From: Mycobacterium sp. DL
GTDB lineage: Bacteria; Actinomycetota; Actinomycetes; Mycobacteriales; Mycobacteriaceae
Reading direction: 5' to 3'
Assembly (NCBI RefSeq): GCF_039729195.1
Contig: NZ_CP155796.1
Coordinates: 4,030,001 to 4,094,000, forward strand
Length of the DNA: 64,000 nucleotides
Numbering within the stretch: the first letter of the stretch is position 1; every line of letters starts with the position of its first letter. The notes beneath the pieces are model-generated. The model had not been told where the DNA came from, did not search any database, and saw nothing but the letters and a program-made list of their open reading frames with translations. Shown piece by piece: positions 8,095 through 16,189 of this stretch. Both the position numbers and the translations under genes were made by a program.

Positions 8095-8843
8095 CGGGCG
8101 AATCCGTCCTCGACGTTCTCGGTCACCACCGGACCACCGGTTCGAATGATCGGTGTCTCGACGTGTTCGGCGATCCCCTCGTATACCGAAGTGCCGATCT
8201 CTCGCCGAGGGAACGGCGTCCGATCCACAGCCAGGTCAACGAGGTCGTCGAACCGGCCGTCGAGTAGTGCGGAGGCTCGCTTCTTGTCGGCACGCAGCCA
8301 CCTGTTCATCGGCTGGTCCAGTGTGCTGCGGAGGTCGTCGACGGCGTCCGCCAACTCCCACAGTCCACCCAAGCTGGCTACACGGGGCCGGCTGGCGGGG
8401 GGCTTTGCCGCCCACGAGTGGAACGTGCGCTTGTTGATGCCGGTGGCCTTGAACATCTCCTTCTGCGTTAGGCCCAGTTCGGCTCGGATTCGTTCGAAGG
8501 CATCAAGAACATCGACCGTCTCGTCGACCTGTTGCTCGTCGGACAGCACCGTATCGATGAATGTATACGGCATCGTCAACCACAGCGCCGAGCCCGGAAG
8601 GTTCATCTGCCCGTCGAGACTCTTGAAAACTTCGACGCGAACCTGATCCCATCCGCACGGGTCGAGGGCTCCAGAGAAATGCGCGACGACATCCCGCAAC
8701 CCCGGCGATGAACTCATCTCCACGAACGTGCTGGACCAGAGTCCGTCCTCGCAAGGGGCCGGGTACAGGCCCTTTTGTGCTCGGGCCCAGGAAGGTGACC
8801 GGAGCACGCGGGAGCCGGTCGGCTGCTGCTCCATGATCGTCAT
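8091..8843 (-). CDS. Xre-type HTH protein with MbcA/ParS-like C-terminal region
   Basis: A 250-residue protein. Residues 1-110 match nothing I recognise. Residues 115-147 are an Xre helix-turn-helix (RIRAELGLTQKEMFKATGIN, then KRTFHSW). Residues 160-206 (LWELADAVDDLRSTLDQPMN, then RWLRADKK and LLDGRFDDLVDLA) follow the pattern of the MbcA/ParS/DUF2384 antitoxin domain. The start is ATG 8843, overlapping the TIGR04255 stop (ATGA); codons further upstream lie inside that gene. It is a likely DNA-binding autoregulator of the cassette. No RES-domain toxin, the usual ParS partner, is adjacent. Confidence 0.65.
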   Translation of the reverse strand: MTIMEQQPTGSRVLRSPSWARAQKGLYPAPCEDGLWSSTFVEMSSSPGLRDVVAHFSGALDPCGWDQVRVEVFKSLDGQMNLPGSALWLTMPYTFIDTVLSDEQQVDETVDVLDAFERIRAELGLTQKEMFKATGINKRTFHSWAAKPPASRPRVASLGGLWELADAVDDLRSTLDQPMNRWLRADKKRASALLDGRFDDLVDLAVDRTPFPRREIGTSVYEGIAEHVETPIIRTGGPVVTENVEDGFAR

Positions 8844-9676
8844 TTCGCGCTCCCTTCTCGAAGCTCTTTCAGGTAGGTATCGGTAACCGACGCCTGAAAA
8901 AGTGACAACGAAGTGCGGTTCAGCCGCTCCGCTGAGATGACGACCTCTCGCACGTCGAACGTGAATGAGGAGTGGCGGAACACGTCCGTATCGAGTAGAT
9001 ACTGCACGCACTTGCCCGAATCATCGCGAACTGGTCCATGCCGCAGCAACGCGCCGTGATGATCATCAAGCCGGATCTCCACCTGCTGTTGAGCACCTCG
9101 AACACTGCCGCCGAACACTGGGTTAAGCACAGGGCCCAGAAGGGTGTCGTCGATCCGGCCACGCCAAGCCTCTGCAGAGTTGAACCCACTGTCATGGAAG
9201 CGGTCGACGTACCGCAGACCGATGCGGTGCACCAACGATGGCTTGACTAACCGTCCGAGAGATTCGACCAGAACGGTTAGCGGAGCCTTCATGCTGGTAC
9301 GCCACCGCTCGTAGCGGTTGACCTGCATGATCAGGATGTCGGGCATGAGCGTGACGTGTGCTCCGTCCGCGGAAGCAATTTGCCACCCACTGGACTCCGC
9401 TGCCACCTGGGAAACGCCGTTGGCCCCGAAGTCGATCCTCATCTGCTGTTGGACGGTGGGTTGAATGCTCGGGAAGTCCACCCCCGTGTTCTCCACAAGG
9501 TCGTCCCGGAAAGCAGCGGCGACCTCCGGTGTGATCTCGTCGGTACGGGCGGTATACCGGATCTCGATCACTGCGACTTCGAGGGGAGCGTTTCCGAGCA
9601 GGGTCGGATCGGCCGAGGGCAGCCCCCCCAATGGAACGTCCTCAGCTGGGCGAAGTGTGTGTGGATCGATGGTCAT
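8840..9676 (-). CDS. TIGR04255 family protein, first gene of the cassette
   Basis: A 278-residue protein with the hallmarks of the sporadically distributed TIGR04255 family: NAPLEVAVIEIRY near the N-terminus (29-41), GWQIASADGAHVTLMPDILI in the middle and HRIGLRYVDRF (150-160). The biochemical role is unknown; the family is typical of mobile and accessory DNA. ATG 9676 is preferred over TTG 9721 because AGGA precedes it and similarity begins near it. The stop overlaps the next start, so the three genes form one translational unit driven from the repeat-bearing region at 9693-9726. Confidence 0.8.
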   Translation of the reverse strand: MTIDPHTLRPAEDVPLGGLPSADPTLLGNAPLEVAVIEIRYTARTDEITPEVAAAFRDDLVENTGVDFPSIQPTVQQQMRIDFGANGVSQVAAESSGWQIASADGAHVTLMPDILIMQVNRYERWRTSMKAPLTVLVESLGRLVKPSLVHRIGLRYVDRFHDSGFNSAEAWRGRIDDTLLGPVLNPVFGGSVRGAQQQVEIRLDDHHGALLRHGPVRDDSGKCVQYLLDTDVFRHSSFTFDVREVVISAERLNRTSLSLFQASVTDTYLKELREGSAK

Positions 9677-9692
9677 ACTGTCCTGTCCATAG

Positions 9693-9712
9693 AGATGCAC
9701 CTTAGATGCACC
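9693..9712. repeat. Two 9-bp direct repeats at 11-bp period, operator candidate
   Basis: AGATGCACC occurs at 9693-9701 and 9704-9712 (reading AGGTGCATCT on the coding strand of the cassette), 17 bp upstream of the TIGR04255 ATG. A TACACT hexamer on the minus strand at 9726-9721 could be the -10 element, placing the repeats at the transcription start. One-turn spacing suits tandem binding of an Xre protein. Confidence 0.5.
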
Positions 9713-9894
9713 TACCGACAAGTGTAGGCGCTATCGTCAGAGATGAGGAGCAGGAGAGGCAGCGGCCCCCGGTCCGGAAATAGCGAACGCGGCTTCAAGG
9801 GATCTATGCGCCGCTCGATCGCATCTCGTCTGTCGACACGGGAGTGCGAAAGGCCATTTCGAAGCGGATGGTGCCGCCGCAAAACGGAACCTAC

Positions 9895-10353
9895 CTAAGG
9901 ACGGCTTAGGCGCAGTGTGCTGCTCTGCCGCCGTTGGGCCGGCCCGCACGCCGTCAGAGAGCCATTTGCCCTTCCAACACCGTGGGCTGTCAACGCGGCG
10001 ATCTCGGCAGGTAGGTCAGCCACGAAGCGGAGCTCCAGTTCGTCGATTGCGTCTCGTCGCGCCGCTTCGAGAAGCAGGGTCGCATCGTCACGATGGGGGA
10101 GAACTCCGTGATCGCGCGCATAGCGATCTGTGACGGTATCGATGAGATCGTCCAACGAGGTGGTGAGAAGAAGCGCATCGTCGCCGGCGTGGCGCTCTGC
10201 GAACTCCTCGCGGCGTTCGCTGGACCATGTTGCTGGATAAGAAAGATCTGACAGATACAGCTGCTTGATGGCCGCCTCCAACTGGCCTGACCACCCGTAG
10301 TCAGGCCAGTCGTGGATGACCGCCTGGACGATCGCGTCGAATTGCGTGCTCAC
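9895..10353 (-). CDS. Hypothetical protein (element gene)
   Basis: A 152-residue acidic, helical protein that I do not recognise. It begins STQFDAIVQAVIHDWPDYG and contains LLLTTSLDDLIDTVTDRYA. No metal-binding, membrane or NTPase motif is visible; the last 25 residues are Gly/Arg/Gln-rich. GTG 10353 is chosen as the start because GGGAGGAG lies at proper distance; GTG 10362 would sit on top of that site. It follows the replication-type ATPase gene on the same strand by 78 bp, so a small element-specific regulator or replication accessory is possible. Confidence 0.5.
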   Translation of the reverse strand: MSTQFDAIVQAVIHDWPDYGWSGQLEAAIKQLYLSDLSYPATWSSERREEFAERHAGDDALLLTTSLDDLIDTVTDRYARDHGVLPHRDDATLLLEAARRDAIDELELRFVADLPAEIAALTAHGVGRANGSLTACGPAQRRQSSTLRLSRP

Positions 10354-10431
10354 GAAGACCACTCCTCCCGTTGAGGGACCTGGTCCAGATTCTGCCCGAT
10401 GGTGCCGACGCCGCTAGCCCGACAAGCGCGG

Positions 10432-12015
10432 TCACGACGCCTCGACGTCTAGATCGTCGGCTGAATGACCCTTCGGGACAGTCTGGCGGTGCGCGGGCAG
10501 CTCTTGAACAGAGGACGACTGCTCCCGCGGAGCCGAAATGCGCGAGGGACGCGAGGATTGCGAGTGTTGTTTGGCCGACACATCTTTGTAGGGCGGGTAG
10601 ACGGTCCACAACAGGACATTCCGATGATTTCGAGCGCCATCGTCTTCGATCGCCCAACCCAGACTCCGTAGCGCGGGTGCGTGCCGTCGTAGGACGGCCG
10701 TGACATCCCGCCCGTTCCGGGGCCACTCCTTCGGCCTGCGCCAGGTGTCGCCGGTTGGCGTGACTGTCGCCAGCAGGTCGCCTCCGGACTTTGCGACGAG
10801 CGGTTCCCGGATGTGCAGCCGTAGCTGTTCGATGAACGGGTCGGCGGACAGGCTGTCTTCGGAGAGTTGATTGGCGCGTGACAGGTAACGCCGGAAGCCA
10901 TGGGTCGACAGAATCTCGTCAACGGCCGCCAGCGTGCGACTGAAGTCCGCCATCCGTGGCGACACGTCGACCGAAATGGTTTCCAGCCGTTGATGGACGA
11001 CGGCGGCCAGATCGAGAAGCCCGCCCAAAATCCCTGGTAGAGCCGTGCGCCACTGTTGTCGCATCGTGGCTTCCGGTTGTCGCATGTGGCGATCAATGCG
11101 TCGCAGGTCGACAGTCGCCAGTCGCTCCGCGAGGTCGGGCCGCACTGCTCCGACGTCGATGCCGTTGATGATGACGCACCGCCGAAATTTGATGACTGCG
11201 AGATCGGAGTCTGTGTACAACGCCCGTTTGACGTTGCCGTCGCCGGTGGCGGCGCGGCACAGAGAATCCGACAACCACGGCGAGATAGTCGACAGGTTGT
11301 CCAAGGCAACGACCCACGAACCGGAGGCTGCAGTGACCCACGAGTCGGCGTCACGCGGTGCCTGCCGCAGGGGGACCGGTGACGGGTCGATGAGATCGAC
11401 CAGCATGCGCGTGGTTGTGCTCTTGGCGCTGCCCTGCTCGGCGAACAGCGCCAAGATCGGGTGGGGGACGTCCGTCTGGACAAGAGCGGCAACGAGGGCA
11501 GCAAGGAGGACCGGTCGGTCTTCAAAGTCGACGTTGACGAAATCCCAGAGCTTCTCGACATTCCCGCCCTGAGCCGGCAGCGGCATCGCCCCGGTCAACT
11601 TGGTACGCAGAAAGCGCACAGGTGCCCGTTCGGTGAGCGTCCACCGGCCCTGTCGGATACGAATCGTCTGGACATCGGGCCGTCCGGTGTCGATGTAAAT
11701 GGTGCCGTCATCGTCAGCGACGCGGAGGTTGAGGCGTTCGGGCGGCTTCGTGGCAGCCAAACCTTCGAGGATCAGGGTGGCGTCAGTCAGCGCCTGGCCG
11801 CCGGCGACCGCGCCGGTTTCGGCGAAGTACCGTGCGGCGAGGTCGGCGCGTAGACCGGCCTTGCCGGCGCGGAGCAGCATCACCAAGTGCGGGCGGTCGC
11901 GGTCAGCGCCGAACGGCTCGCCCTCTTCTGAGAGCCCGAGCAGGTAGCGTTCCTGTGCCATGCTGACCAAGCGTGCGGCTACCGACTTCTTGTCCGTCTC
12001 GGTGTTGTCGCTCAT
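10432..12015 (-). CDS. P-loop ATPase/helicase-like replication protein of the element
   Basis: A 527-residue protein. A P-loop ATPase core occupies about residues 150-340: Walker A AEQGSAKSTTT (192-202), Walker B SWVVALDNLS (233-242) and a conserved VIKFRRCVIINGID sensor-like segment. This layout matches ATPases found in actinobacterial mobile elements and phage satellites, often called DUF927/DnaB- or SF3-like, thought to act in element replication. The N-terminal 140 residues may be primase-associated; the C-terminus is a disordered Ser/Gln-rich tail. A hairpin at 12023-12045 overlaps its ribosome-binding region. Confidence 0.7.
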   Translation of the reverse strand: MSDNTETDKKSVAARLVSMAQERYLLGLSEEGEPFGADRDRPHLVMLLRAGKAGLRADLAARYFAETGAVAGGQALTDATLILEGLAATKPPERLNLRVADDDGTIYIDTGRPDVQTIRIRQGRWTLTERAPVRFLRTKLTGAMPLPAQGGNVEKLWDFVNVDFEDRPVLLAALVAALVQTDVPHPILALFAEQGSAKSTTTRMLVDLIDPSPVPLRQAPRDADSWVTAASGSWVVALDNLSTISPWLSDSLCRAATGDGNVKRALYTDSDLAVIKFRRCVIINGIDVGAVRPDLAERLATVDLRRIDRHMRQPEATMRQQWRTALPGILGGLLDLAAVVHQRLETISVDVSPRMADFSRTLAAVDEILSTHGFRRYLSRANQLSEDSLSADPFIEQLRLHIREPLVAKSGGDLLATVTPTGDTWRRPKEWPRNGRDVTAVLRRHAPALRSLGWAIEDDGARNHRNVLLWTVYPPYKDVSAKQHSQSSRPSRISAPREQSSSVQELPAHRQTVPKGHSADDLDVEAS

Positions 12016-12022
12016 AGGATTT

Positions 12023-12045
12023 CCTGCATACGGTGCTTATGCAGG
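12023..12045. promoter_or_regulatory. Perfect 8-bp inverted repeat over the ATPase gene leader
   Basis: CCTGCATA and TATGCAGG flank a 7-nt loop immediately upstream of the ATPase ATG (12015, minus). In the transcript the 3' arm runs directly into the AGGA used as Shine-Dalgarno, so the site could be a DNA operator or a translation-limiting hairpin. Confidence 0.45.
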
Positions 12046-12105
12046 CTGCGTTGACGAGCTATTCTCATGTGGAACTTCCGTGTCGGATGATCAGGTGGTT
12101 CGAAC

Positions 12106-12136
12106 AAAGACCTCGGCTAGGCCCCGGGGTCTTTTT
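12106..12136 (+). terminator. Rho-independent-type terminator hairpin
   Basis: An 11-bp stem (AAAGACCTCGG with CCGGGGTCTTT, one G-U pair) with a 7-nt loop and a T run on the plus strand. It lies between the excisionase and ATPase genes, both on the minus strand, where its reverse complement is a weaker terminator. It would block plus-strand readthrough and partly uncouple the two genes. Confidence 0.65.
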
Positions 12137-12148
12137 CGTGGGTGCGGT

Positions 12149-12346
12149 TCACGCGGCGTCTCCGCCTCCGCGCCGGGTTGCGCTTTCTTGCTCCGAGATC
12201 CATCGCAGCACTTCGTCGCGCCGGTAGACGACTCGGCGGCCCAAGGTGAAACTGGCCGGTCCGATGTCGCAGTGGCGCCAGTAGCGGAGAGTTCCAACGG
12301 GAATGCCGATGATGTCTGAAACCTGTTTGGCACTCAGTAGATCCAT
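12149..12346 (-). CDS. xis: Excisionase-like helix-turn-helix protein
   Basis: A 65-residue protein of the MerR/AlpA-like excisionase type: MDLLSAKQVSDIIGIPVGTL (helix-turn-helix), RYWRHCDIGPASFTLGRRVV (wing) and YRRDEVLRWI (final helix). Small proteins of this type bend DNA to direct integrase towards excision, or repress element promoters. ATG 12346 is chosen over TTG 12361 because GAGGAG lies properly upstream. It is divergent from the integrase gene across about 170 bp, the standard control-region layout of integrative elements. Confidence 0.75.
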   Translation of the reverse strand: MDLLSAKQVSDIIGIPVGTLRYWRHCDIGPASFTLGRRVVYRRDEVLRWISEQESATRRGGGDAA

Positions 12347-12514
12347 GTAGCTGCTCCTCAATAGTGGGTTCTGTCAACGAATCCAACGGTGGTGGTGGCG
12401 CCCTGCATTTGTCCACCAGTACCCTCAACTTCGCCTATAAATTGGCTCCAGTCGAACGATTTCGTCGGCTGTCGGTGGTCGGTGGGAATCTGGCACCCAA
12501 CGGAGGTGGCTCAC

Positions 12515-13684
12515 ATGCAGCGACGAAACCGCCGCGCCGGCGTCGAGGACAGGTGGCGTCGATCGGACGGGACCCCTGCCGCGCGCAATGGCAAAGGGCG
12601 CCGATGGTTGGCCCGGTATGTCGATGATCAAGGCGGTGAGAACACCCGTTCGTTCGACCGCAAGGTGGACGCTCAGGCCTTTCTCAACGAGATCACAGCC
12701 GCGCAGACGATAGGAACCTATGTCGCGCCAAAAGCCGGGCGCATTACCGTCCGTGAATTGCACGCCAAGTGGCTTGGTACCCAGGGCCATTTGAAGGAGA
12801 CGACGGTTGCGACACGCGCGTTCGCATGGTCGGGCTACGTCGAAGGCCGGTGGGCCGCGGTCGCAGTAGCCGACGTGCAATCGTCGGATATCAGGGCGTG
12901 GGTGCAGCAATTGGCGGCGGGTGGAGCCAAACCGGCCACCATCGAGAATGCGCTTAGCGTCCTGAGACAGATTCTGGAGATGGCCGTCGACGATCGACGG
13001 ATCCCCCGCAATCCGTGTATGGGAGTGAAGTCGCCGCGACGACAGCACCGAGCACGGGGCTACCTGACGCACCGGCAGGTGGAACTTCTGGCCCGCGAGG
13101 TCGGCGAGTACGCCATCGTTGTTCGATTTCTGGCCTACACCGGGTTGCGCTGGGGCGAGATGGCAGCGCTGCGGGTGGAGTCATTCGACATGCTGCGTCG
13201 CAGGGTGAATATCCGTGAGGCGGTCGCCGAGGTGAAGGGACGTGTGGTGTGGTCGTCGCCGAAATCCCACGAACGTCGCTCGGTGCCGTTCCCGGCGTTC
13301 CTGGCCGAGCCGCTGGCCGTGCTCATGATGGGTAAGCGGCGTGAGGACTTGGTGTTCACATCGCCAGGAGGAGCACTGCTGCGAGTGTCGACGTGGCGGC
13401 CGCGGGTCTTCAACGTGGCCGTCCAACGTCTCCAGGCAGCAGACCCGGCGTACCCCACCGTGACACCGCACGACCTTCGCCACACGGCGGCGTCGCTGTC
13501 GATCAGCGCGGGGGCCAACGTCAAGGCCGTCCAGACGATGCTCGGGCACGCGTCCGCAGTCCTGACCCTGGACACCTATGCAGACTTGTTCCCGGACGAC
13601 CTGGAGCAGGTTTCGGTTGCACTAGATGCGGCGCGGATGCGGTCTTTGGAATCCACTGCGGACCAGCTGCGGACTGGGAAGTAA
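12515..13684 (+). CDS. int: Tyrosine recombinase/phage-type integrase
   Basis: A 389-residue tyrosine recombinase. It has an N-terminal arm-binding region with the GKGRRWLARYVDDQG strand motif, a SAM-like core-binding domain (about 75-165) and a catalytic domain with Arg212 (TGLRWGE), Lys250, His319 and Arg322 (HDLRHT), His345 (LGHAS) and Tyr355 (DTYADLF). All catalytic residues are present. ATG 12515 is preceded by GGAGGT at seven bases; upstream in-frame sequence is non-coding. Its 3' end is 52 bp from the 3' end of tRNA-Pro(CGG), the expected attachment target. Confidence 0.95.
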   Translation: MQRRNRRAGVEDRWRRSDGTPAARNGKGRRWLARYVDDQGGENTRSFDRKVDAQAFLNEITAAQTIGTYVAPKAGRITVRELHAKWLGTQGHLKETTVATRAFAWSGYVEGRWAAVAVADVQSSDIRAWVQQLAAGGAKPATIENALSVLRQILEMAVDDRRIPRNPCMGVKSPRRQHRARGYLTHRQVELLAREVGEYAIVVRFLAYTGLRWGEMAALRVESFDMLRRRVNIREAVAEVKGRVVWSSPKSHERRSVPFPAFLAEPLAVLMMGKRREDLVFTSPGGALLRVSTWRPRVFNVAVQRLQAADPAYPTVTPHDLRHTAASLSISAGANVKAVQTMLGHASAVLTLDTYADLFPDDLEQVSVALDAARMRSLESTADQLRTGK

Positions 13685-13686
13685 GA

Positions 13687-13717
13687 AGGCCCCGACCAGA
13701 ATTCCCGGTCAGGGCCT
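13687..13717. terminator. Strong hairpin between integrase and tRNA-Pro
   Basis: AGGCCC-C-GACC pairs with GGTC-A-GGGCCT, with one internal mismatch, and no T run follows. It sits three bases after the integrase stop and downstream of the oppositely oriented tRNA-Pro, so it can end transcription from both sides. Confidence 0.6.
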
Positions 13718-13736
13718 CTACCTGCGAACACACCAG

Positions 13737-13810
13737 TCGGGGTGGCGGGATTCGAACCCACGACCTCTTCGTCCCGAACGAAGCACGCTACCAAGCTGCG
13801 CCACACCCCG
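13737..13810 (-). tRNA. tRNA-Pro(CGG)
   Basis: Cloverleaf on the minus strand: acceptor CGGGGTG/CACCCCG, D arm with GCGC/GCGT, anticodon stem CTTCG/CGAAG around loop TTCGGGA (anticodon CGG), T arm GTGGG-TTCGAAT-CCCGC, discriminator A. CCA is not encoded. The gene is intact, as expected when an integrase restores the tRNA 3' end at insertion. Confidence 0.95.
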
Positions 13811-13952
13811 CGTGAAGCCACGACAGCGTATCGCACTGCGCGGGGTTCAAGCCAAACGCCCATCTGGCCTGCGACACGCCGCGGGAAGGATCTGCGTTGT
13901 CGGTGGCGTTATGCACACTGAGAAACAGATCTCGATGGAAACGGGGCGTGAC

Positions 13953-14150
13953 ATGACTGGGTTGGGCGCATCGATCTACCTGGGTTTCTTCGCGCTGGCG
14001 GCACTGTGGTTGTTCCTGACCTCCGACGGCCCGCTGGCGCGCGGAACCGATGGTCAGGCCCAGCGGCCGGACCGTTCGAATTCGGACAGCACCTCGGCGG
14101 ACTCGGACGGGTCGAGCCCGTGGCTGGTCAGCCATTCCTCGCTGAAATAG
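13953..14150 (+). CDS. Possible small membrane protein, antisense overlap with cds1 3' end
   Basis: An open frame starting [20 protein letters not shown] shows one convincing transmembrane segment and then a Ser/Asp-rich tail. The tail overlaps the 3' end of the cysteine desulfhydrase gene on the other strand by about 100 bp, so its coding potential may be a reflection of that gene. Earlier starts at 13911 and 13935 are possible. No good ribosome-binding site is seen. Confidence 0.2.
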   Translation: MTGLGASIYLGFFALAALWLFLTSDGPLARGTDGQAQRPDRSNSDSTSADSDGSSPWLVSHSSLK

Positions 14151-15157
14151 GTATCGGCGTAACGGTCGCCGCTGTCGGCCAGCAGTGTGACCACCGAACC
14201 GCTGCGGCCCTGTGCGGCCATCTCGGCCAGCAGTTCGAAGGCACCCCAGATATTTGTTCCCGTGGACGGTCCGACGCGGCGACCGAGCACGCGACCCACG
14301 TGATGGGCGGCGGCGACGGACGCAGCGTCGGGTACCGACAGCATGCGGTCGACGACATCAGGCAGGAATGACGGTTCGACGCGCGGTCTGCCGATGCCCT
14401 CGATGCGTGATGATCTTCCCGTGACGACCTGGCTGTCTCCGCTGGCGTACGACGGGAAGAACGCCGAGTTCTCGGGATCCACGACACATAGCCGGGTCGG
14501 GTGGCGCCGATAGCGGATGTAGCGGCCGATAGTGGCGCTGGTGCCGCCGGTGCCGGCTCCGACGACGATCCAGTCCGGCACCGGGTGCGTCTCCTGGCCC
14601 ATCTGATCGAAGATCGACTCGGCGATGTTGTTGTTGCCCCGCCAGTCGGTGGCACGCTCGGCGTTGGTGAACTGATCAAGGTAGTGGCCGCCTGTCTCGG
14701 CGGCGAGCCGCTGGGCCTCCGCGTAGACCTGCGCCGACTCGGTGACGAAATGGCAACGGCCGCCTTGGGATTCGATCAGCGCGATCTTCGTCGCACTCGT
14801 CGTCGCAGGCATCACCGCGATGAACGGCAGTCCGAGCATCGCCGCGAAGTACGCCTCCGAGACGGCGGTCGAACCCGACGACGCCTCGATGACGGTGGTG
14901 TTCTCACTGATCCACCCGTTGCACAGCGCATAAAGGAACAGCGAGCGTGCCAGCCGATGTTTGAGGCTGCCGGTGATGTGGGTGGTCTCGTCCTTGAGAT
15001 ACAGCGCGAGGTCGACGTCGGTGGACCAGCTCGTGGGCAGGGGATAGCGCAGCAGGTGGGTGTCAGCGCTGCGCCTGGCGTCGGCCTCGATCAGTCGTAC
15101 CGCACTGTCCACCCACGCACGGGACTGGCAACAGGCAGATGAGGCCGACGCGCTCAC
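14054..15157 (-). CDS. cds1: PLP-dependent cysteine desulfhydrase/cysteine synthase-like protein (Rv3684 orthologue)
   Basis: A 367-residue fold-type II PLP enzyme. The internal aldimine lysine is Lys66 in [24 protein letters not shown] is the substrate-binding loop, and [19 protein letters not shown] is the phosphate-binding Gly-rich loop. The M. tuberculosis orthologue Cds1 degrades cysteine to H2S, pyruvate and ammonia, linking sulfur metabolism to respiration. The GTG start at 15157 overlaps the stop of the metallophosphoesterase gene (GTGA); upstream codons lie inside that gene. Likely co-transcribed with it. Confidence 0.88.
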   Translation of the reverse strand: MSASASSACCQSRAWVDSAVRLIEADARRSADTHLLRYPLPTSWSTDVDLALYLKDETTHITGSLKHRLARSLFLYALCNGWISENTTVIEASSGSTAVSEAYFAAMLGLPFIAVMPATTSATKIALIESQGGRCHFVTESAQVYAEAQRLAAETGGHYLDQFTNAERATDWRGNNNIAESIFDQMGQETHPVPDWIVVGAGTGGTSATIGRYIRYRRHPTRLCVVDPENSAFFPSYASGDSQVVTGRSSRIEGIGRPRVEPSFLPDVVDRMLSVPDAASVAAAHHVGRVLGRRVGPSTGTNIWGAFELLAEMAAQGRSGSVVTLLADSGDRYADTYFSEEWLTSHGLDPSESAEVLSEFERSGRWA

Positions 15158-16128
15158 CGCGCCGATACGGCCGGATGTGACTGTCCCGCCCGCGTCTTGG
15201 CATCCGAGCCCCCGGTGGGGGCGGCGATCAACGTCAGCATGGTCGCCTCCGGGCGGCAGCAGAACCGCAGCGGCGCGAAGGGGGAGGTGCCGATGCCGGC
15301 GGACACATGCAGCTGGGTGTGCGCGCCCCACTGGGACGGGCCCTTGGCCCGCGACCGGTCGAGTTCGCAGTTGGTGACGATCGCGCCGTAGAACGGCACA
15401 CACAGCTGACCGCCGTGAGTGTGACCTGCCATCACGAGCTGATAGCCGTCGGCGGCGAAACGGTCCAGCACGCGCGGCTCGGGCGAGTGCGTCAGGCCCA
15501 GCGTCAGGTTCGCGGCGGCGTTCGCGGGCCCGGCGACAGTGTCATATCGGTCCCGCTTCAGGTGCGGGTCGTCGACGCCTGCCGCGGCGATGTGCAGGCC
15601 CGCGACCTCCAGGTCGCGCCGGGTATGTGTCATGTCCAGCCAGCCGCGCTCGGTGAACGCCGCGCGCAGGTCCTGCCACGGCAGCGGCTCCCCGTGGATC
15701 CGGTGGCTCGGCTTGATCAGGTAGTTGGCCGGGTTCTTCAGCTTCGGAGCGAAGTAGTCATTGCTGCCGAAGACGAACACCCCGGGAACCGACAGCAGAT
15801 CGCCGAGGGCCTGCACCACCGCGGGGACCGCCCGCTGGTGGGACAGGTTGTCGCCGGTGTTGACGACGAAGTCGGGATTCCAGCCGGCCAGCTCACGAAG
15901 CCACGCCTGCTTGCGACGCTGGGACGGCCGCATGTGGATGTCGCTGATGTGCAGCACCTTCAGCGGCGACGATCCCGGCGAGAGCACCGGCATGGTGGCC
16001 TCACGGACGACAAACGCGTTTCGCTCGATCAGTGAGGCGTATCCGATCCCCGCTACGAGGGTGCCGACGGAGGCGGCGGCGGTGGTCTTGAGGACCGTGC
16101 CGGGTGAGCCAGAGAGCGCAGCTGCCAT
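15154..16128 (-). CDS. Membrane-anchored metallophosphoesterase (Rv3683 orthologue)
   Basis: A 324-residue calcineurin-like phosphoesterase. It has an N-terminal hydrophobic anchor (about residues 10-33), then dimetal motifs Asp63 and His65 (SDIHM), Asp93 (TGDN), Asn123 (GSND) and the closing GHTHGGQL. The YkuE/UDP-2,3-diacylglucosamine-type layout suggests a phosphodiester or lipid-headgroup substrate at the membrane, not further definable. The C-terminal tail is polar. It lies downstream of ponA2 on the same strand with a 61-bp gap, and overlaps the cds1 start. Confidence 0.85.
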   Translation of the reverse strand: MAAALSGSPGTVLKTTAAASVGTLVAGIGYASLIERNAFVVREATMPVLSPGSSPLKVLHISDIHMRPSQRRKQAWLRELAGWNPDFVVNTGDNLSHQRAVPAVVQALGDLLSVPGVFVFGSNDYFAPKLKNPANYLIKPSHRIHGEPLPWQDLRAAFTERGWLDMTHTRRDLEVAGLHIAAAGVDDPHLKRDRYDTVAGPANAAANLTLGLTHSPEPRVLDRFAADGYQLVMAGHTHGGQLCVPFYGAIVTNCELDRSRAKGPSQWGAHTQLHVSAGIGTSPFAPLRFCCRPEATMLTLIAAPTGGSDAKTRAGQSHPAVSAR

Positions 16129-16189
16129 GTACGCAGCTTACTGCCACTGGTCCCACGCGACCCATCGTCGGCCCGGCCAGGGCCCCAGA

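Larger units (their letters stand above)
6107..13810. mobile_element. Integrative element at tRNA-Pro(CGG), left boundary uncertain
   Basis: The module has integrase next to the tRNA 3' end, a divergent excisionase, a replication-type ATPase, hypothetical genes and an accessory three-gene cassette. There are no capsid, tail, portal, terminase or lysis genes in this part, so it looks like a phage-satellite-like or integrative island rather than a full prophage. No duplicate of the tRNA 3' end is visible to the left within the window; the start given is simply the leftmost gene with element character, and the element may extend further left. Confidence 0.6.

Noticed and set aside
10449..11561. 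370-codon frame antisense-register shadow inside the ATPase gene
   Set aside because: Same strand, other frame, Ser/Arg/Pro-rich; the 10432-12015 frame carries the Walker motifs.
12098..12116. TTCGAAC-containing stretch as a possible left attachment site
   Set aside because: Only a few bases resemble the tRNA T loop, and the stretch is part of a terminator hairpin between two element genes.
14501..15142. 213-codon plus-strand frame opposite cds1
   Set aside because: Reverse-strand shadow of a clear PLP enzyme; no independent support.
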